Origin: Ceraceosorus guamensis
Lineage: Eukaryota; Basidiomycota; Exobasidiomycetes; Ceraceosorales; Ceraceosoraceae
Direction of reading: 5' to 3'
NCBI RefSeq assembly: GCF_003144195.1
Contig: NW_020289999.1
Coordinates: 441,544-505,543, forward strand
DNA length: 64,000 nucleotides
Below are positions 1 through 12,266 of the stretch, piece by piece (position 1 is the stretch's first letter; each line of letters opens with the position of its first letter). The notes beneath the pieces were generated by a model, which did not search any database, was not told the origin of the DNA, and saw only the letters and a program-made list of their open reading frames with translations. The position numbers and the translations under genes were made by a program.

Positions 1-2
1 TT

Positions 3-3000
3 TCATGCTGCGGCAGGCAAAGGCGCATGACACTCACACTTCTTTGATGGCTTAGCTGAAGGCGCAGTGGCACCGTCCTCTGCTCCAGCGCCTTCGTCTG
101 TCGTCTTAGACTTTCGTGGCTTCTTTGGAGCTCCGTTGGGAACAGGGCTAGCAGTTGCATCGGCATTCTTTGAAGGTCTGCCCTTCTTGGGCGCAGATGC
201 AGGCACTTCGACAATTGGCGGTCTTGTAGGTGGCTTGGCTCCGAAAAAGTCGTCCTCGTCCTCGTCCCACACAGCCCAGGAAGGACCGGCCGGTGCTGGG
301 GCAGCTGTAGCAGCAGCATTGGCTTGAGCTGTCTTCAGCTTTCGTTTGGCATGCAAATTGCGCATATGATCTGCTTTGTCCTGCGCCAATTGCGCTTCTT
401 CTTGTTGCTTTCGCCGCAGCATCTGATCGGCTAGCTCCTCGTCATCAAGGAGCAAAGAGACGATCTCTTGCGGTTTGGCCATGCCTGTCTCAGAGTATGC
501 CTTGTTGCCGACGACAATATCTTGTACCTCCTTTTTGTTGCGCGCAAGCTTGACAATACGCTCATCGATGGTACCCTTGGTTATGAGTCTGTACACGGTC
601 ACCTGCTTCGTCTGGCCAAGACGGTGGGCACGGTCCATCGCCTGCGAATCGTTCGATGGGTTCCAGTCATGGTCATAGAAGATCACAGCTGAAAAGGCCA
701 GTGTGTATCAGCGAGCGCTCTGGGACGGACGAAGGCATCTCAACTCACTGTCTGCTGCTGTAAGATTGATGCCTAGTCCACCTGCCCGAGTTGACAGCAA
801 GAAGATGAAGATTTCTGGCTTGGTTTGCCAGTCTGTCACCATGTCTCGCCTGTCGGAGATCTTTGACGAGCCATCCAGGCGCAAGTACTTGTAGTTCCTA
901 AAGATGAGGTACTCTTCCATGAGGTCAATCATGCGAGTCATTTGGAAGTAGATGAGGCAACGGTGTCCGTTTGCCTTCAGCTCGCGGAGGAGACCGTCGA
1001 GATGTGCAAGCTTGCTTGAGTCGATGATAAGCTTGTTCATCTGTGGCACCTGCATGCCTGCACCAGGCAGCTGGTGGGCAGGAGACGCATCTAGCAGGCC
1101 TTTGGGAGGCAGACCAGGAAGCGCAGACCGCGCCAGAGCAACGGCATCCTCAGACTCGCGGAGCGCGGGCGTTGGCAAGCCGAACAGCATCTGTTGCACG
1201 AGAGTGTCTCGCTTGCGCCTTTCTTGTTTCTCTACGAAGCGCCGATCGGAGCCAAACGCTTGTACAGGCGGCGCGACTGCTGATGCAGGCACGAAACGAG
1301 CGTCTGGACCGGCGAGAATTGACTTGGCGCCGTAATCCGAGGCAACAGAATGAAGTGGCACCACCTGCGACGGCACGAAAGCGGAGTTGGCCGGAAGAGC
1401 TTTGGATACAAGGCCAAAGGGGCGTCTGGCAGAAAGGGCAAAGTCATCGTCTTGCGAGAAGGCGGTACCATCTCTGAGGTCACTTTCGTAGCCCGAGCTA
1501 AGCATCGCGTTCGTTACTGCGGCGCCATGGAAAGCACGCTCGCCATCGCTCGCGGCCAGCCCGAGCAGTCGCAAAGCAGCAAAAGCCGACGTAGAGGTGT
1601 CTAGCGAGCGGTGAATATACTCGGTCCGCCAGATATTTAACAAGTTGCCCAGGTAGTGAGTGTCGAAGCCGGCGCGACTCCCTTCTGCAGGTGTCGAGAG
1701 AAAGCCTCCGCCACTGCAAATCAGCTTGGGCAGCTCGTACGTGATGAGACTCTGCGTCGAGTCAGGACAGTCGAGCACATCTCCTTCCCTTGAAAGCGCT
1801 CCTGATTGAGCGAACCGAGCGAAAGCGAATGGGGAAAGCACGTCTGCCCTCTCGAACAGTTCCGGATGGTTGCACACTTTTCGGAATTGCATGACCAGAT
1901 TCATCAAGCTCTTCATGCCTGCTTCGTCTTGAGAAGATGCCTTGTCCATGAGCTCTGCGATGGAGACGCGCTCTCGCAGACCTCGGTAGAGCATCCTCTG
2001 TCGAGCGCTCATGTCGCAAAAGACATCGATCTCAATCTGTCAATGGTGCACAAGAAGTCAGCTGAGTTTTACGAGCATTGGATGACGCTCAAAATCTCAC
2101 CTTGTCTCCAAGCTCGTTTTGAACGTTCTTCTTGATACGGCGCAGCATGAAAGGTTTGAGGATCATGTGTAGACGTCGCAGTTGGTGCTCGTTGAGGGTA
2201 CTGCCCTTGCTCTCGCCTCCTGCATGGGTCTCGATGTCTTTGCTGAACCATTCGCTAAATTCGTCGTGCGAATCAAAGAGACTTGGCATGATGAAATGCA
2301 GCAAAGCCCAGAGCTCTTGCATCGAGTTTTGCACGGGCGTTCCGGTCAAGAGAAGCCGGTTACGACAGTCAAAGCTGAGCAAAGACTTCCATCGGTTGCT
2401 GCTAGACGACTTGATGGCTTGTGCTTCGTCTAGAACCATGTACTGCCAGCGTACCCTTTTGAAGTACTTCTCATCGCTGACGACGAGTTGATAAGAGGTG
2501 ACTAGAACGTGGAAGGGTGCATCGCGGTGGTAGCTGATCTGCTTGCGATTCCAAAATTTCCTGAGCAAGGCGCGTTCTTTCACATTGCCCCAGTACGGAA
2601 GAGCTTTGAGGTTGGGCACGAACTTTTCGATTTCCTGTTGCCAATTGTGCAAGGTGGAGGCAGGTGCAATGACCAGGAAGGGTCCCCAAATGTTGTGCAC
2701 TTCTGCAAGGTAGGCCATCAGAGATATGCTTTGCACCGTCTTGCCCAAGCCCATCTCGTCGGCCAGAATGCCATTGATGCCCTGCTCGTACAAGTTGGCG
2801 AGCCAGTTGAGACCTTTTAGCTGATAGTCTTTCAAAGCACATGTCAGCATCTTTGGCTGCTTGAGATCCATTGCGCCCATCGACGAAGGATTGAGGAAGT
2901 TCATATCATCCGAGTCGAACGCTTTGCCCAGATCTCGTTGATCGATGGTGCGTCCTTCGCCATCTTCCCCGGTCGCGTTCGCGTTTGCGGCAGCCTGCTC

Positions 3001-5845
3001 CGCCTGCTTGCGAGCGTCGAAAGCCTCGGCCTTCTGCTTCGCGGCAAGCACTGCTTCTTCGGCGTTGCGCCGCGCATGAGCTCGGAGGTTGGTCTCATCC
3101 TCATCGTCGAAGTCGATGTCCTTGAGATCAGCAGCAGAAGCGCCCGCGGCTGGTCCGGCGGGCTGCGAGTCCAGGGGAGGAGCCGACGACGCACCAGCAG
3201 CCTGGCCGTCCGCGGGCGTGGGATCAATAACCTTGTTACCTCCACTTCCAGAGGTCTCCTCAGAATCCTCTGCTTCATTGGTTTTGAGCTTGTTCCCGAC
3301 GAAGTGAGAATACAGCTCGGTCTGTGTGATCAAGAAATTGAGTTTGCGAGCCTGTCGCTTGGCTTCGCGAAGCTCTTCTTCCTTCTTCGCCTTTTCCATG
3401 GCCTCTTTATCTGCTTTCCTCCGCAGCTCCTTTTCTTCCTTCTCGTTGCGCTTCCAGAAGACCAGCATCTCACGCATCACCTTTCGCGCACGGAGTTGGA
3501 GATCCTTGGTTGTGCGTGTGTTGCGCGTAGAGCCGCGTTTGGCTTCACGTTGCACAACAGCAGAAATGCGACGCCAGTAGGTGGACTTGTTGGTGGAGCT
3601 TGCTTGGACCAATTTGTAGACCTGCGGAAGTGGAGTCCAGCATAAGCAGAAGGGAAGGAAAATTCTTAAGAAGGCGAAGACTCACTTTCGGAATCTCGCG
3701 CTTCGCAATTTGCGTCCAGATTTTGCGATGCGCTTCAGCGAGGACGTGTTCACGACGCTCGTCGATCGGAATGATACCCGTGGCCAACTCTTCACCCTCA
3801 TCGGGTGTACTCGCCCTCGAAAAGATCTGAGTTGAAATGCGCGATTACAGTTCAGCATGCACCATGGCCGGGCCACATCGAAGGTCCTACTCACGGCTTC
3901 TGACTCATCGTCACGGCCGTCGTCGCCTTCCAGTGGCACCACGCCCAGACTAGGCGATGCAAGCGGAGTGACTGCTTGTTCCGCCAGGGCGTCGATTTTA
4001 CGCTTGCGGCCTTTGCCTGACCCTGTTTCGCCTTCAGTCGGCACTGCAGCTTTGGCGCTCTTGCTGACAACAGCAGGGCCGTTGCTCGGTGTCTTTGCCT
4101 TGGAAGGATTACTCGGCTCTTCGCCGAGCGTGCCCAACAACTCTGCCTCGATCTCGCGTTCGCGGCGCTGCTTGCGTTGAGCTTCCTTGCGACTCTTTTG
4201 ACGCGCAATCCGCTGCTTGGCTTCGACCTTTTCGCGATGGTCCACTTTGCGCATGATGGCAGCGTGTCGCTTGGAATACATGGCGCTCAGGTGCAGACCA
4301 AGCTCCTCCTCTTTCTGAGTCAGCGAGTTTTCGTAAACTTGCTCAATGCAAGCGAATCGCTCTGCCAACTGCGACTCGTAATGCTGCGCCTCCTCTTCCC
4401 ACTGAGGTCTATTCTCCTCAGCGGAAAGGTCGCTGTCCCAAATCTTCGCAGATGCGCGTGGCTGGCTCTTCTTTGGTTGCAAGGGCTTAGCACGCAGCTT
4501 GAGCTTTTTACGTGGTGGCGCAGCTTCTTGCGGCGGCGGTGGTGCTGGTGCCTCTGAGAGAGGAGACGATCCTTCCATCTCGTCAGAGAGTGATCGCGCG
4601 ATAGAATCATCTTCCATTGCGCTGCTATCTGCCCAGGGAATCGCTTTCGAAGTGCCATTGATGCGGGCTTTGGGTGCTTGCTGGCGGGGCGGTGACAGAG
4701 ATGATGATGAAAGACGCGTCAGAGCGTGCGATTCCTCATTGTCGACGTGATCGCTCGGTGAGGGGCTTTGAGGAATTGGTCGAGATGGACGTGGACCGCC
4801 TCCATCGAGGAGATGCGACATGGAAGCAGGCATAGCTGAAGTTCGATTTCGATCGGGACTTGTTTGACTCAGCAAGCCAGCGAGCCCAGCGGGAGCTTTC
4901 GCAAGGGGTTCTGGCGACAATTCGCTATTATTTTCCTCCAAATCTCCCTCTAGATCCCCGTTTTGGTGTCGAGACCGCGGAGGCGAGGCGTATGCAGAAG
5001 GTCTTGCCTCATATCGCTCGCCCCTGATTGGGTCAAATGGCAGGTCTGCAGCTGAGCGTCTAGGCGGTGACACGTCACGTACGGGCTCACTCCGGGGTGG
5101 CGAAGGGCTAGGCCCCGTGTTGGAGTCTGTCCCACTACGATTGTTGCCTAGCAGCGACATGATGCTCATGCCAGGTTTGGAAGGCGACGCTTCTGGCGAA
5201 GGATCACGTCTGGCCTGAGGAGGCGGCGACGATTGGCGGAGGTAGGATGGAAATCGAGACTCTTCAAAGGGGCGTCTGTCGCGCGAGCCTCTGTCATACG
5301 AAGGATGCACAGAACTGCTCAACGACCCAACGTCCTGAAGAGCGGTGTGTGCGTCACAAGCGAAGACACTCGCGGTCAGCCTAGCTGCGACGACAGCACA
5401 GATCGCAGCGATGCTCCCCTCTACTCACCATTGAAGGTCTAGCCCATCCTCGAGAATCTTCGTCCGGATATTCTGAGCGATGCGAGCCTCTCGAAGCCTC
5501 AGGACTCCATCCACGCCTAGCAGAGACTCGCTCGGACTGTTCATGCGATCTCCTGCGCATCTGATCTTCTTCCCACCGCCGATGTTCTTCCCACTCGACC
5601 TCTCTGGGCGTGGGACGTGGCCGAGATGCGGCAGATGCAGGATAGTCCTGCCTAGCACCTGCGTACTGCCTAGAGTAGCTGGGGACGTGGGGATCGGGAT
5701 GTCGATCTCGATCGTCCACGTACTCGTAAGAGTGCCTCTCGGAGCTGTCCGACCAGCTTGGCGGAAGATTCGATGACCGACCTTCGCGCCTGTGGTAGTC
5801 TGAGTACCTGGAAGAAGGTCCAGCATCATGTCTTCGTTGAGCCAT
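3..5845 (-). CDS. INO80: INO80 chromatin-remodelling ATPase
   Basis: Catalytic Snf2-family ATPase of the INO80 complex, which slides and edits nucleosomes in the nucleus. Six exons read on the minus strand: 5845-5429, 5334-3895, 3826-3686, 3621-2101, 2036-749, 688-3. They splice to 1830 codons plus a TGA at bases 3-5. The first ATG in frame (5845) opens a basic, serine-rich disordered N-terminus. The DBINO segment, with its long charged coiled-coil, lies near residues 675-800. The ATPase lobe carries DEMGLGKT near residue 954, then a DEAQ box, and TGTPVQN is visible. The second RecA lobe, split by a roughly 240-residue insertion typical of INO80, ends with [15 protein letters not shown] joined across the last intron to the [26 protein letters not shown]-type motif. 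The C-terminus is Ala/Pro/Lys-rich. Length exceeds yeast Ino80, largely through the N-terminal tail. Family assignment is firm; exon ends are inferred by phase and consensus. Confidence 0.96.
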
Positions 5846-6714
5846 TCTTGAAAAGTGTGGGCGCGCGCCCCCCGAATGGTCGCAGCGCAATGACCAATTT
5901 TGCGGCGTTCCGGATTGAACACCTGCGTAGAAGTCCTTGCGACCGCCTTGCTACCTTGCAGGGGCTCTCCAGTCCAGTCCTCCGATAGCGTATTGTTGAG
6001 AGTGTGCAGTGACGGTCAGTGCTGACTGCAATGAGGCGTCTGAGGATGCTCTACAGCGCAGAGGGTACAACGGAGCGAACGGCACAACAGGATCGACGAC
6101 AGTGGTGGATCAGCTCTAGGGAACAGTGTGCTAGAGCCAAGAGTCGCGTGCGATGGTGCTGAGTGGAGCTATCCTTTGGGGCGTTCGGCTGACGTAGCTC
6201 TTGACTGCCAGCACCTTCAGCTGAGCGTGCGCGACCAGTGCTGAGATAGACGTGAGGCACTAGGAGACGACAGGGTGAGTGTGGGTGCGTGGACGCATGG
6301 GCATGTGCAGCCCAGTCCACCTGTGACAAGCTGCAGACTCATATACAAGCTCGGGCCCTCAAGTGTCCGTCGGCGCTGTGCAAGTGATGGAGTTGCAAGA
6401 ATCTCGCAAAGGGCTGGCTGAGCACGCCGCTGAAGTGTTCCGCTATGCCATGCCATTCTCGCCAACCCTTCTATGTGCCCGTTCCCGGCGGGCACTGAGG
6501 TGCAATCGAGATGATTGACCCAGACTCGCGTTTGCCGTTTGCAGGACTCGCTTGCCAGCCAGCCAGCCAGCTGGTAAGCTCGATCTGCCCGGCCGAGTTT
6601 TGCAGAACGCGAGGACGGACTGATGACTGGCTGATTTTGGGACGCCTTCGCCTGCTGCTGATGGGCAGGCAGGCAAGCCATGCAAGCCGCATGGATGGGC
6701 AGCACCTGGGCAGA

Positions 6715-6746
6715 CAGCCAGGCAGCCAGGCAGCCAGGCAGCCAGG
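6715..6746. repeat. CAGCCAGG octamer tandem repeat
   Basis: Four uninterrupted copies of CAGCCAGG. A related run of four CCAG units sits about 150 bp to the left (6555-6570). It is a simple microsatellite in a non-coding spacer. Confidence 0.9.
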
Positions 6747-7110
6747 CATATGCGGGCGCGGCCTCCGACATGCGCCGGGGTAATGAGCGAATATGCGAGG
6801 GTTTGGACAAAGTGCAAGTCACAGTCGAAAAGTCACGAGTTCGCAGAGGTGGATCGATGACGCCGCTGCTGTTGCGTCTGCTGTGCTGGCGCTGCATCAT
6901 CCTAGCTCCTCCTCCTCCTCGCGCCTGCTCCTTCGTCTCGCTGCCGCTTGCGCGTACGCTGCGTTGCGACTGCTGCGTCTGCGTCTGCGCAAGCAACAGC
7001 GGCGCCAACGTGAGACAAGAATGGCAAGATGACGGATATCAGACGGCAGCATCTTCTCGACAAGTTTGACGCCACCCGCGCTTACGATAGGCCATCGCCA
7101 AGTCGTCATG

Positions 7111-7137
7111 CAGCAGCAGCAGCAGCAGCAGCAGCAG
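7111..7137. repeat. (CAG)9 trinucleotide run
   Basis: Nine perfect CAG copies outside any supported gene. Similar but shorter CAG/CTG runs occur near 16868-16885 and 20172-20195, and a coding one encodes the glutamine tract of the Zn2Cys6 regulator near 27965-27985. Confidence 0.9.
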
Positions 7138-8007
7138 CACAACAAAAGCAAATCCAAATCACTTTTGGCGACTGCGCCAGCGGTCCCTTCTGTTTGATCC
7201 AGCAGTCAGCAGTCACTGAGTTGCAGCAGAGTGACGGCCGCCGGGTGGTGATGAGCACGCGAAACTCGGCCCCATCTCAAGCCTGCGGCACCCACCGCCG
7301 AGCTCACTCGTGAGTTCAGCTGACTTGCAGCTGGTCGGATCGAGCGATGATCACACATTCTTGACTTGGCGGCTGCGAGCCAGCGCTCAGCTTCGTGACT
7401 GTCTAGTCGACCGGATGGCAACGGGACGGGTCGTGGGAGTGAGCCGCCCAGGTGCCTGATAGACTCATACATAACACAGCTATATAGCTGGCTCACAACG
7501 GTCGCGCTCTTGAGCGCTCTACGTCCGCATCGCAATGGATTTCAACCTCACCCGAGACGAGGGCATTGGTGGACAGACTGTCATGCCAGCAAGGCAAACA
7601 GAATCGCATTCGACAGGCAGCATCATAAACACTTGGATCCTGGCACAGCTTCATCAGTGCTCTGGGCCTTCAAGCAGGTCGACTTTCCGTGCACTCAGAG
7701 CACAGCACACTGCTTTCGAAATCGCAGGCGAGCTGCGTGCCTCTTGGCAAACCAAACTGGCTTGAGCACATGTACAAGCTCGAATAGCTGCATCGCATCG
7801 CGATGCCACTCACTTACCGCTGCTTGCCCAAATGGAATCACGCGATTCGCATCTGCTACAGCCAACGTCCTTGCGAGCTCTCTAGTGACAAGTGATAAAT
7901 ATTCAGCTCTTATCAGGAAGGGGTAAGAGCTGACGAAGTGTACAATTGGGCGCTGTGCCAGCGCTACAGACAAAGGCCTGCCCTGCGGATGCTTTATGTC
8001 TTGTAGA

Positions 8008-10969
8008 TCATCGGGACCAAGGGCAGGGGCAAGCCGCAGAGCCCGCCTCCGCAGCCGTCTCGCTCGAAGTGGCTGCGGGAGTACTTTGTCCACCTGCACG
8101 ATCAAGCATGGCCAAAGCCTGCTCCACCCGATCGCTATCGACCCACAATCGACGTCTCTTTACACGCTCCTCATTATCCTCCTCGACGCTCCTCTCTCGC
8201 GCTTTTTCCATTGCGTTCCCTTCTGATCGCTCTGGCGGCGTGGTCGTGTTCGAGGCCGCAAGGCGCAGAGGCGTCGACAGAGCTGATCGACGATCGTCCG
8301 TGCTCGCGATGGCCTTCGACGGAGACGTTGGCGAGGTTGGCGACTGGGGAGAAAGACGCGGCCGACTGCTCGATTCTTCTCCACGCGTGCTAGACTCTGG
8401 ACCACGCACCAAAGATCTGATGCTGCTACTCGATCGGTCGGCCTGTTCGATCTCCACGCTCGGGCGGCGCACTCCTCGATCATTGGAAGGATGGTATCGC
8501 GAGGCTCGCCTGGTATTATCTGGGCGCGTATTGGTCGACAAGCCAGACGTCGGCTGCTGAGAGGACTCATTGGCACGCGCTCCGCTAGCTCTCCCCGAGA
8601 CGACATCGGCTAGCAACGCTAGGCCTCCTCCCCACGATTGAAAGCGCGGATGCGATCGAATTTGGTTCCATGCTTCCGGAATGCTTTGCTGTCCAAGCGC
8701 GGCGTTGTGGGAGTGAGGGCGGTGCGACGGCAGTGGTGCGGACCTAGGACCTCCAGGGAGTGCGTGATTGCCGTGATTGAGAGCCGTGGTGTTGCGTCCT
8801 TCCGAATGCTTGGGCACAAGTGATCCGCTCACGGTGTGCCAGAGGACAGGGCGCTGATGCTTGGAACCGATAGGTAGGGCCTTCGTGGCGACATGCGTGC
8901 TACGCATGTTGCGCAAGGGCACGGAATTGCCGGCATCCAAAACGACCGTGCCTAGCTCAGCTCCGCTGGGTGTCATTGCGTTCTGAGATACGGCTTCGCA
9001 GAAAGCTGCCAAGGCTGGGTCTGTGGAGCAAGCCCCGCAGTTGGCCGGATCGCCCGAACAAACATTGCTGAATGCCTGACTTGCACTCGCAGTCCGCAGG
9101 CGGAACACCGGCGACGCTGTAGCGGTAGTCGGAGTGCGGGTGACTAAAGGTGGCGCTGGGAAGAAGGAGGTGCCGGTGGGGGGATGCGCGGCAGGACTGG
9201 TGGTTGTCCACAGACGTGGCTTCGGGGGTGCTGCTCGGAGCGCGAGAGGCGCCGCGGCAGCCGCTGGAGATTGCCCAGAGCTGTAGGCTGGAGTTGTCGG
9301 CCAAAGCTTTGCGCTGCGGTGAGCTCCCATCGAGGTGGATGAGAGCATAGAGCTCACACTGATGGCTTGAGGCCGCCGCGCGGAGGTTGCAGTCTCTGGC
9401 ATACGCGACTCGTTCTCCTCGAGCGGCTCCTGCTTGATGGTTACAGATGGGCCCGTGGAACAGTTCGGGACATCGACGTCCATGCTTGGCTCTTCATCGC
9501 CGTGTGCTTCCTGCTTGGCAGGCGCAAAATCTTCCTCGTCATCGCCTGTCAAGTCCAGGACATCGTCTTTGCACGGGCATGGCCCGTTATCGGCGCAGAA
9601 GCCGCAATCACGATTCAGGCCTACACTAGCTGCGACAGATTCCGACGGAGGTGGCAAAGGGGTAGCAGAGGCTGGCGTGACTCTGACGTCCTTAGATGAT
9701 GCATTGGCGACGCTATCACTTGGTCCACGGGAAGTGGACGCTGTCAGAGTTGAGCCAGACGCCGAAGGTGAGGGTCGGCCTTGAGGACTGACGATGCTTG
9801 AGCGTGAGTCGCTTCTGGGCCGATTGGTGAACAAAGCATCGCTGCCCAAGACAGAAACAGCTCTGCCGGCGTTGCGGTCCGCCGCACTGTTGCCTGCGGT
9901 GCTGCGAATAGGGAGGGGCCGCTTGAGCCTGACTGATGATGCGCCAGACTCGTGTTCTGGGGCTTTGCAACCGATCGTCGACGACGTCGTCGACGACGAT
10001 TTGCCCTTTTGATCCAGCAACGCCTTGATCTGACGCTCCAACACGTCGACTCGACCTCTGAGCTCCGTATTGTGACGTCTCAAAGCATCATTGTCCTCCT
10101 TCATTCGCTTTGCCACGCGCTGCAGCTCGACGGCATGCTCAACTCCCTCAGCCTCGTATGCTGCCACCTTTGCTTCCAACGATGTAATGTAGTTCTGCTT
10201 GCGTTCGCGAAACGCTCTCTGCGACGCCCTGTTCTGCGCTTTTCGCTTCTACGATACATGTAAGATGGACAGCGATCAGTGAGCCGACGTCGCCCGTACC
10301 GTCCGCCGTACAATTTCCAACGCGACCACTCACTGTAGGTGGCTCGTCATCGCTAGGCTTGCGACCAGGCTTGGCGCGAGCTGGAAGCACCCACGCTTTG
10401 CTTGGTTGAAGCGTACGCTTGATCACCGCATCGGTGATGGTCGATTCCGCATCGAAATCGTCGTCTTCATCCAGATCCTCCTCCTCTTCGTCATCCTCGA
10501 CAGCAGCGGACGACCGCCTGGCGATGTGATCCCCAGCATCCTTTGGGGTCACTGGAGTGTCGCGACTGGAGGAGGAAGAGCCGAGAGACGATGAAGCGCT
10601 GCCATCTTCGTTCGACGTGGGCCTATTGCTTGTGGCCGACCCGACGGGACGGGCGATGTTGGCAGAGCTTGGTCTGACGGCGATCTTGATAGGCTGAGAT
10701 GGCGTCGCGTGAGGGGACGGGGCAGGTGCCACACGTTGAGAGGTTGGTCGAGCTGCCTGCAGTGGGCGGCCCAGGCTCTTTGACGCAGCAATTCTGCTTT
10801 GCGCTGAAATCGACGAGGGTGCAGGAGAAGGTGCGATGGCGATGCGGCTGCGCACGGCGGGCTGAACCGCTCTGGTGCTGTGCGATGGAGCAGGCGCTAT
10901 AGGTGTGGATCTGTTGCCCAACGAGCTGCTGCTTGATACGGGCGCCGGAGCTGGTGCGATCTTCGACAT
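8008..10969 (-). CDS. hapX: HapX-type bZIP iron-response regulator
   Basis: Transcription factor that in fungi represses iron-consuming genes when iron is scarce, acting with the CCAAT-binding complex. Two exons, 10969-10334 and 10248-8008, give 958 codons. The intron falls exactly between the CCAAT-complex binding motif KAWVLPARAKPGRKP (residues ~191-205) and the basic region KRKAQNRASQRAFRER (from 213), a layout diagnostic of HapX. A coiled coil follows to ~294. Two cysteine-rich iron-sensing stretches are present: CGFCADNGPCPC near residue 427, and a C-x6-C-x2-C-x9-C stretch near 609-630. Much of the rest is Ser/Pro-rich. Length is greater than in Aspergillus, as in other basidiomycete HapX proteins. 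No siderophore or iron-uptake genes are adjacent. The start is the only ATG before the low-complexity N-terminus, but see the upstream frame at 11091-11858. Identification rests on three independent motifs. Confidence 0.94.
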
Positions 10970-11090
10970 GATGCAGCAAACTCCTTGCCACGACAGAGGG
11001 TGACTTTGCAGCTCAAGATTGCCTACTGAGGTGTAGCTAACAAAGGCGACGTCAGTCGTGGACGATTACCAAGCTATGAGGTCGAAGGTG

Positions 11091-11858
11091 CTACCTTACG
11101 CGAGGCTCCACGCAAAGCTGCTCGACCAAGTTGGGGGGTGTTGCGAGCTTGCTGCAAGCGAAGCAGGTGCTCAGGTGCATCAAAAGTTGCATCAAATCGA
11201 TGTTGATGCTACGGCGCACGTACGGGATGATGGTTCTCAATCGAAGATGCTCTGCTCGTTGCTGGCTCGATGGAAGCGTGCGGCACACCCCACCCTTCAC
11301 TTTCCGAGGCTTGCGTGCTACTGTGAGGCTTGCACGCGGCAGACCACCTCCTCGGAAAAGGTCACGACGGAGGATTACGCTAGTCGACTTGGGCTTGAGA
11401 GTTCGGCAGAGGCAAGGAAGAAAGAGAGGTGGATCAACGTCTTCGAAAAGGAGAGCCAAAGCAGGCCGGTGGGGACTGCATTTCCGTTTCAGCTCGGCAG
11501 TCGTGCGTGAGTCTGATGCTTTGGCTGGTGCAGTCAGCGCAAGTCGTGGCCGTTGCTGATTGATGCATTCACATGCACCTCGTGACTCACACTCTTGACT
11601 GGTAGGCTGCTGCTGCTGAGCGCACCTCCAACCCGCCGCGGCCGCGCCAGCAGTTTTCCTTGTCTGATAAAAAAAAAACCGCACGCGCGCGCGATCAAGA
11701 TCTGATGGGATTTGCGCGCCAAATTGCGCGTCTATGCTGTTAATTGTTGCATGCTGCACGCTCTTGCCGTGGATGCATGGCTGTGCTCGGCCGAACAAGA
11801 GCGTGCGTGGCGTACGTAGGTCGAGGGTTGCAGATGCTGCGAAGAAGCTGCTGATCAT
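11091..11858 (-). other. long upstream ORF before hapX
   Basis: An ATG-initiated stretch of 255 codons on the same strand as hapX, ending about 120 bp before the hapX ATG. The product is basic, with no recognisable domain, and the opposite strand is also open over part of it. The last sense codon abuts a GTAAGG donor-like site, so it could be an upstream exon of hapX, a leader ORF that controls hapX translation, or chance. Joining at an acceptor-like AG upstream of hapX would even keep frame, but the acceptor is poor. Confidence 0.2.
11662..11670 (+). promoter_or_regulatory. Putative GATA-factor iron-response site
   Basis: GTCTGATAA matches eight of nine positions of the fungal siderophore-repressor GATA site ATCWGATAA (SreA/Urbs1 class). 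It lies about 690 bp upstream of the hapX ATG. In other fungi hapX is repressed by this class of GATA factor when iron is plentiful, so the position makes sense, but a single near-match can occur by chance. Confidence 0.35.
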
Positions 11859-11860
11859 TG

Positions 11861-11884
11861 ATTCGTGATTGATTGATTGATCAG
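11861..11884. repeat. ATTCGTGATT-type motif copy
   Basis: ATTCGTGATT followed by a short GATT run. It is one of about a dozen related copies scattered over the spacers of this window, and it lies in the hapX upstream region. Confidence 0.6.
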
Positions 11885-12266
11885 CTAGCTGAGGCTATAG
11901 GCAGGCAGGCCGCGCTGCGTAATCAAGATCATCCCTCTCTTCCCGTCAGCTCATTTATGCGCCTCCTCACTCGCTCGTGTATGACGAAAACCCCACAATG
12001 GCTTCTGCTAACTCTTACGGTACACCGACTGTCTTCGAAGCGATCGCAGAGTGACTGGCACCACGCGAGCCTGGCGAGCCAATCAGCGATTGACACTTGG
12101 CACACAGCAAGTTCTCCAAGCCGAATCTTCTGTCTATAGATCCGAGGCTAAATCGCTCACAGCTCTCATTCATGCCGAAGTGAAATTCATCAAGGGAAGG
12201 CGAGTGTGTTGATCAGGCAATGTGATTGCGAGTGAGCAAATCGGAGAGCAAGGCTCGTCACAGCTT

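Larger units (their letters stand above)
5846..8007. other. INO80 upstream / hapX downstream spacer
   Basis: About 2.2 kb between the INO80 start and the hapX stop, both on the minus strand, so it should hold the INO80 promoter. Open frames here are either led by non-ATG codons or are compositionally biased by repeats (CCAG tetramers at 6555-6570, CAGCCAGG octamers at 6715-6746, CAG run at 7111-7137). No domain, conserved motif or convincing spliced gene was seen. Confidence 0.6.
10970..12266. other. hapX upstream region
   Basis: Spacer between the hapX start and the GH92 stop, both minus strand, so it is the hapX promoter and leader. It holds an SRE-like GATA element (11662-11670), an ATG-led open frame on the hapX strand (11091-11858), a poly-A run next to alternating CG at 11671-11691, a copy of the ATTCGTGATT motif at 11861-11884 and one CCAAT box (12079-12083, followed by CA). 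Function is not demonstrated for any of these. Confidence 0.5.

Noticed and set aside
6217-7008. Minus-strand frame of 263 codons before INO80
   Set aside because: Led by TTG, biased by the CAGCCAGG repeat, and lacks any domain.
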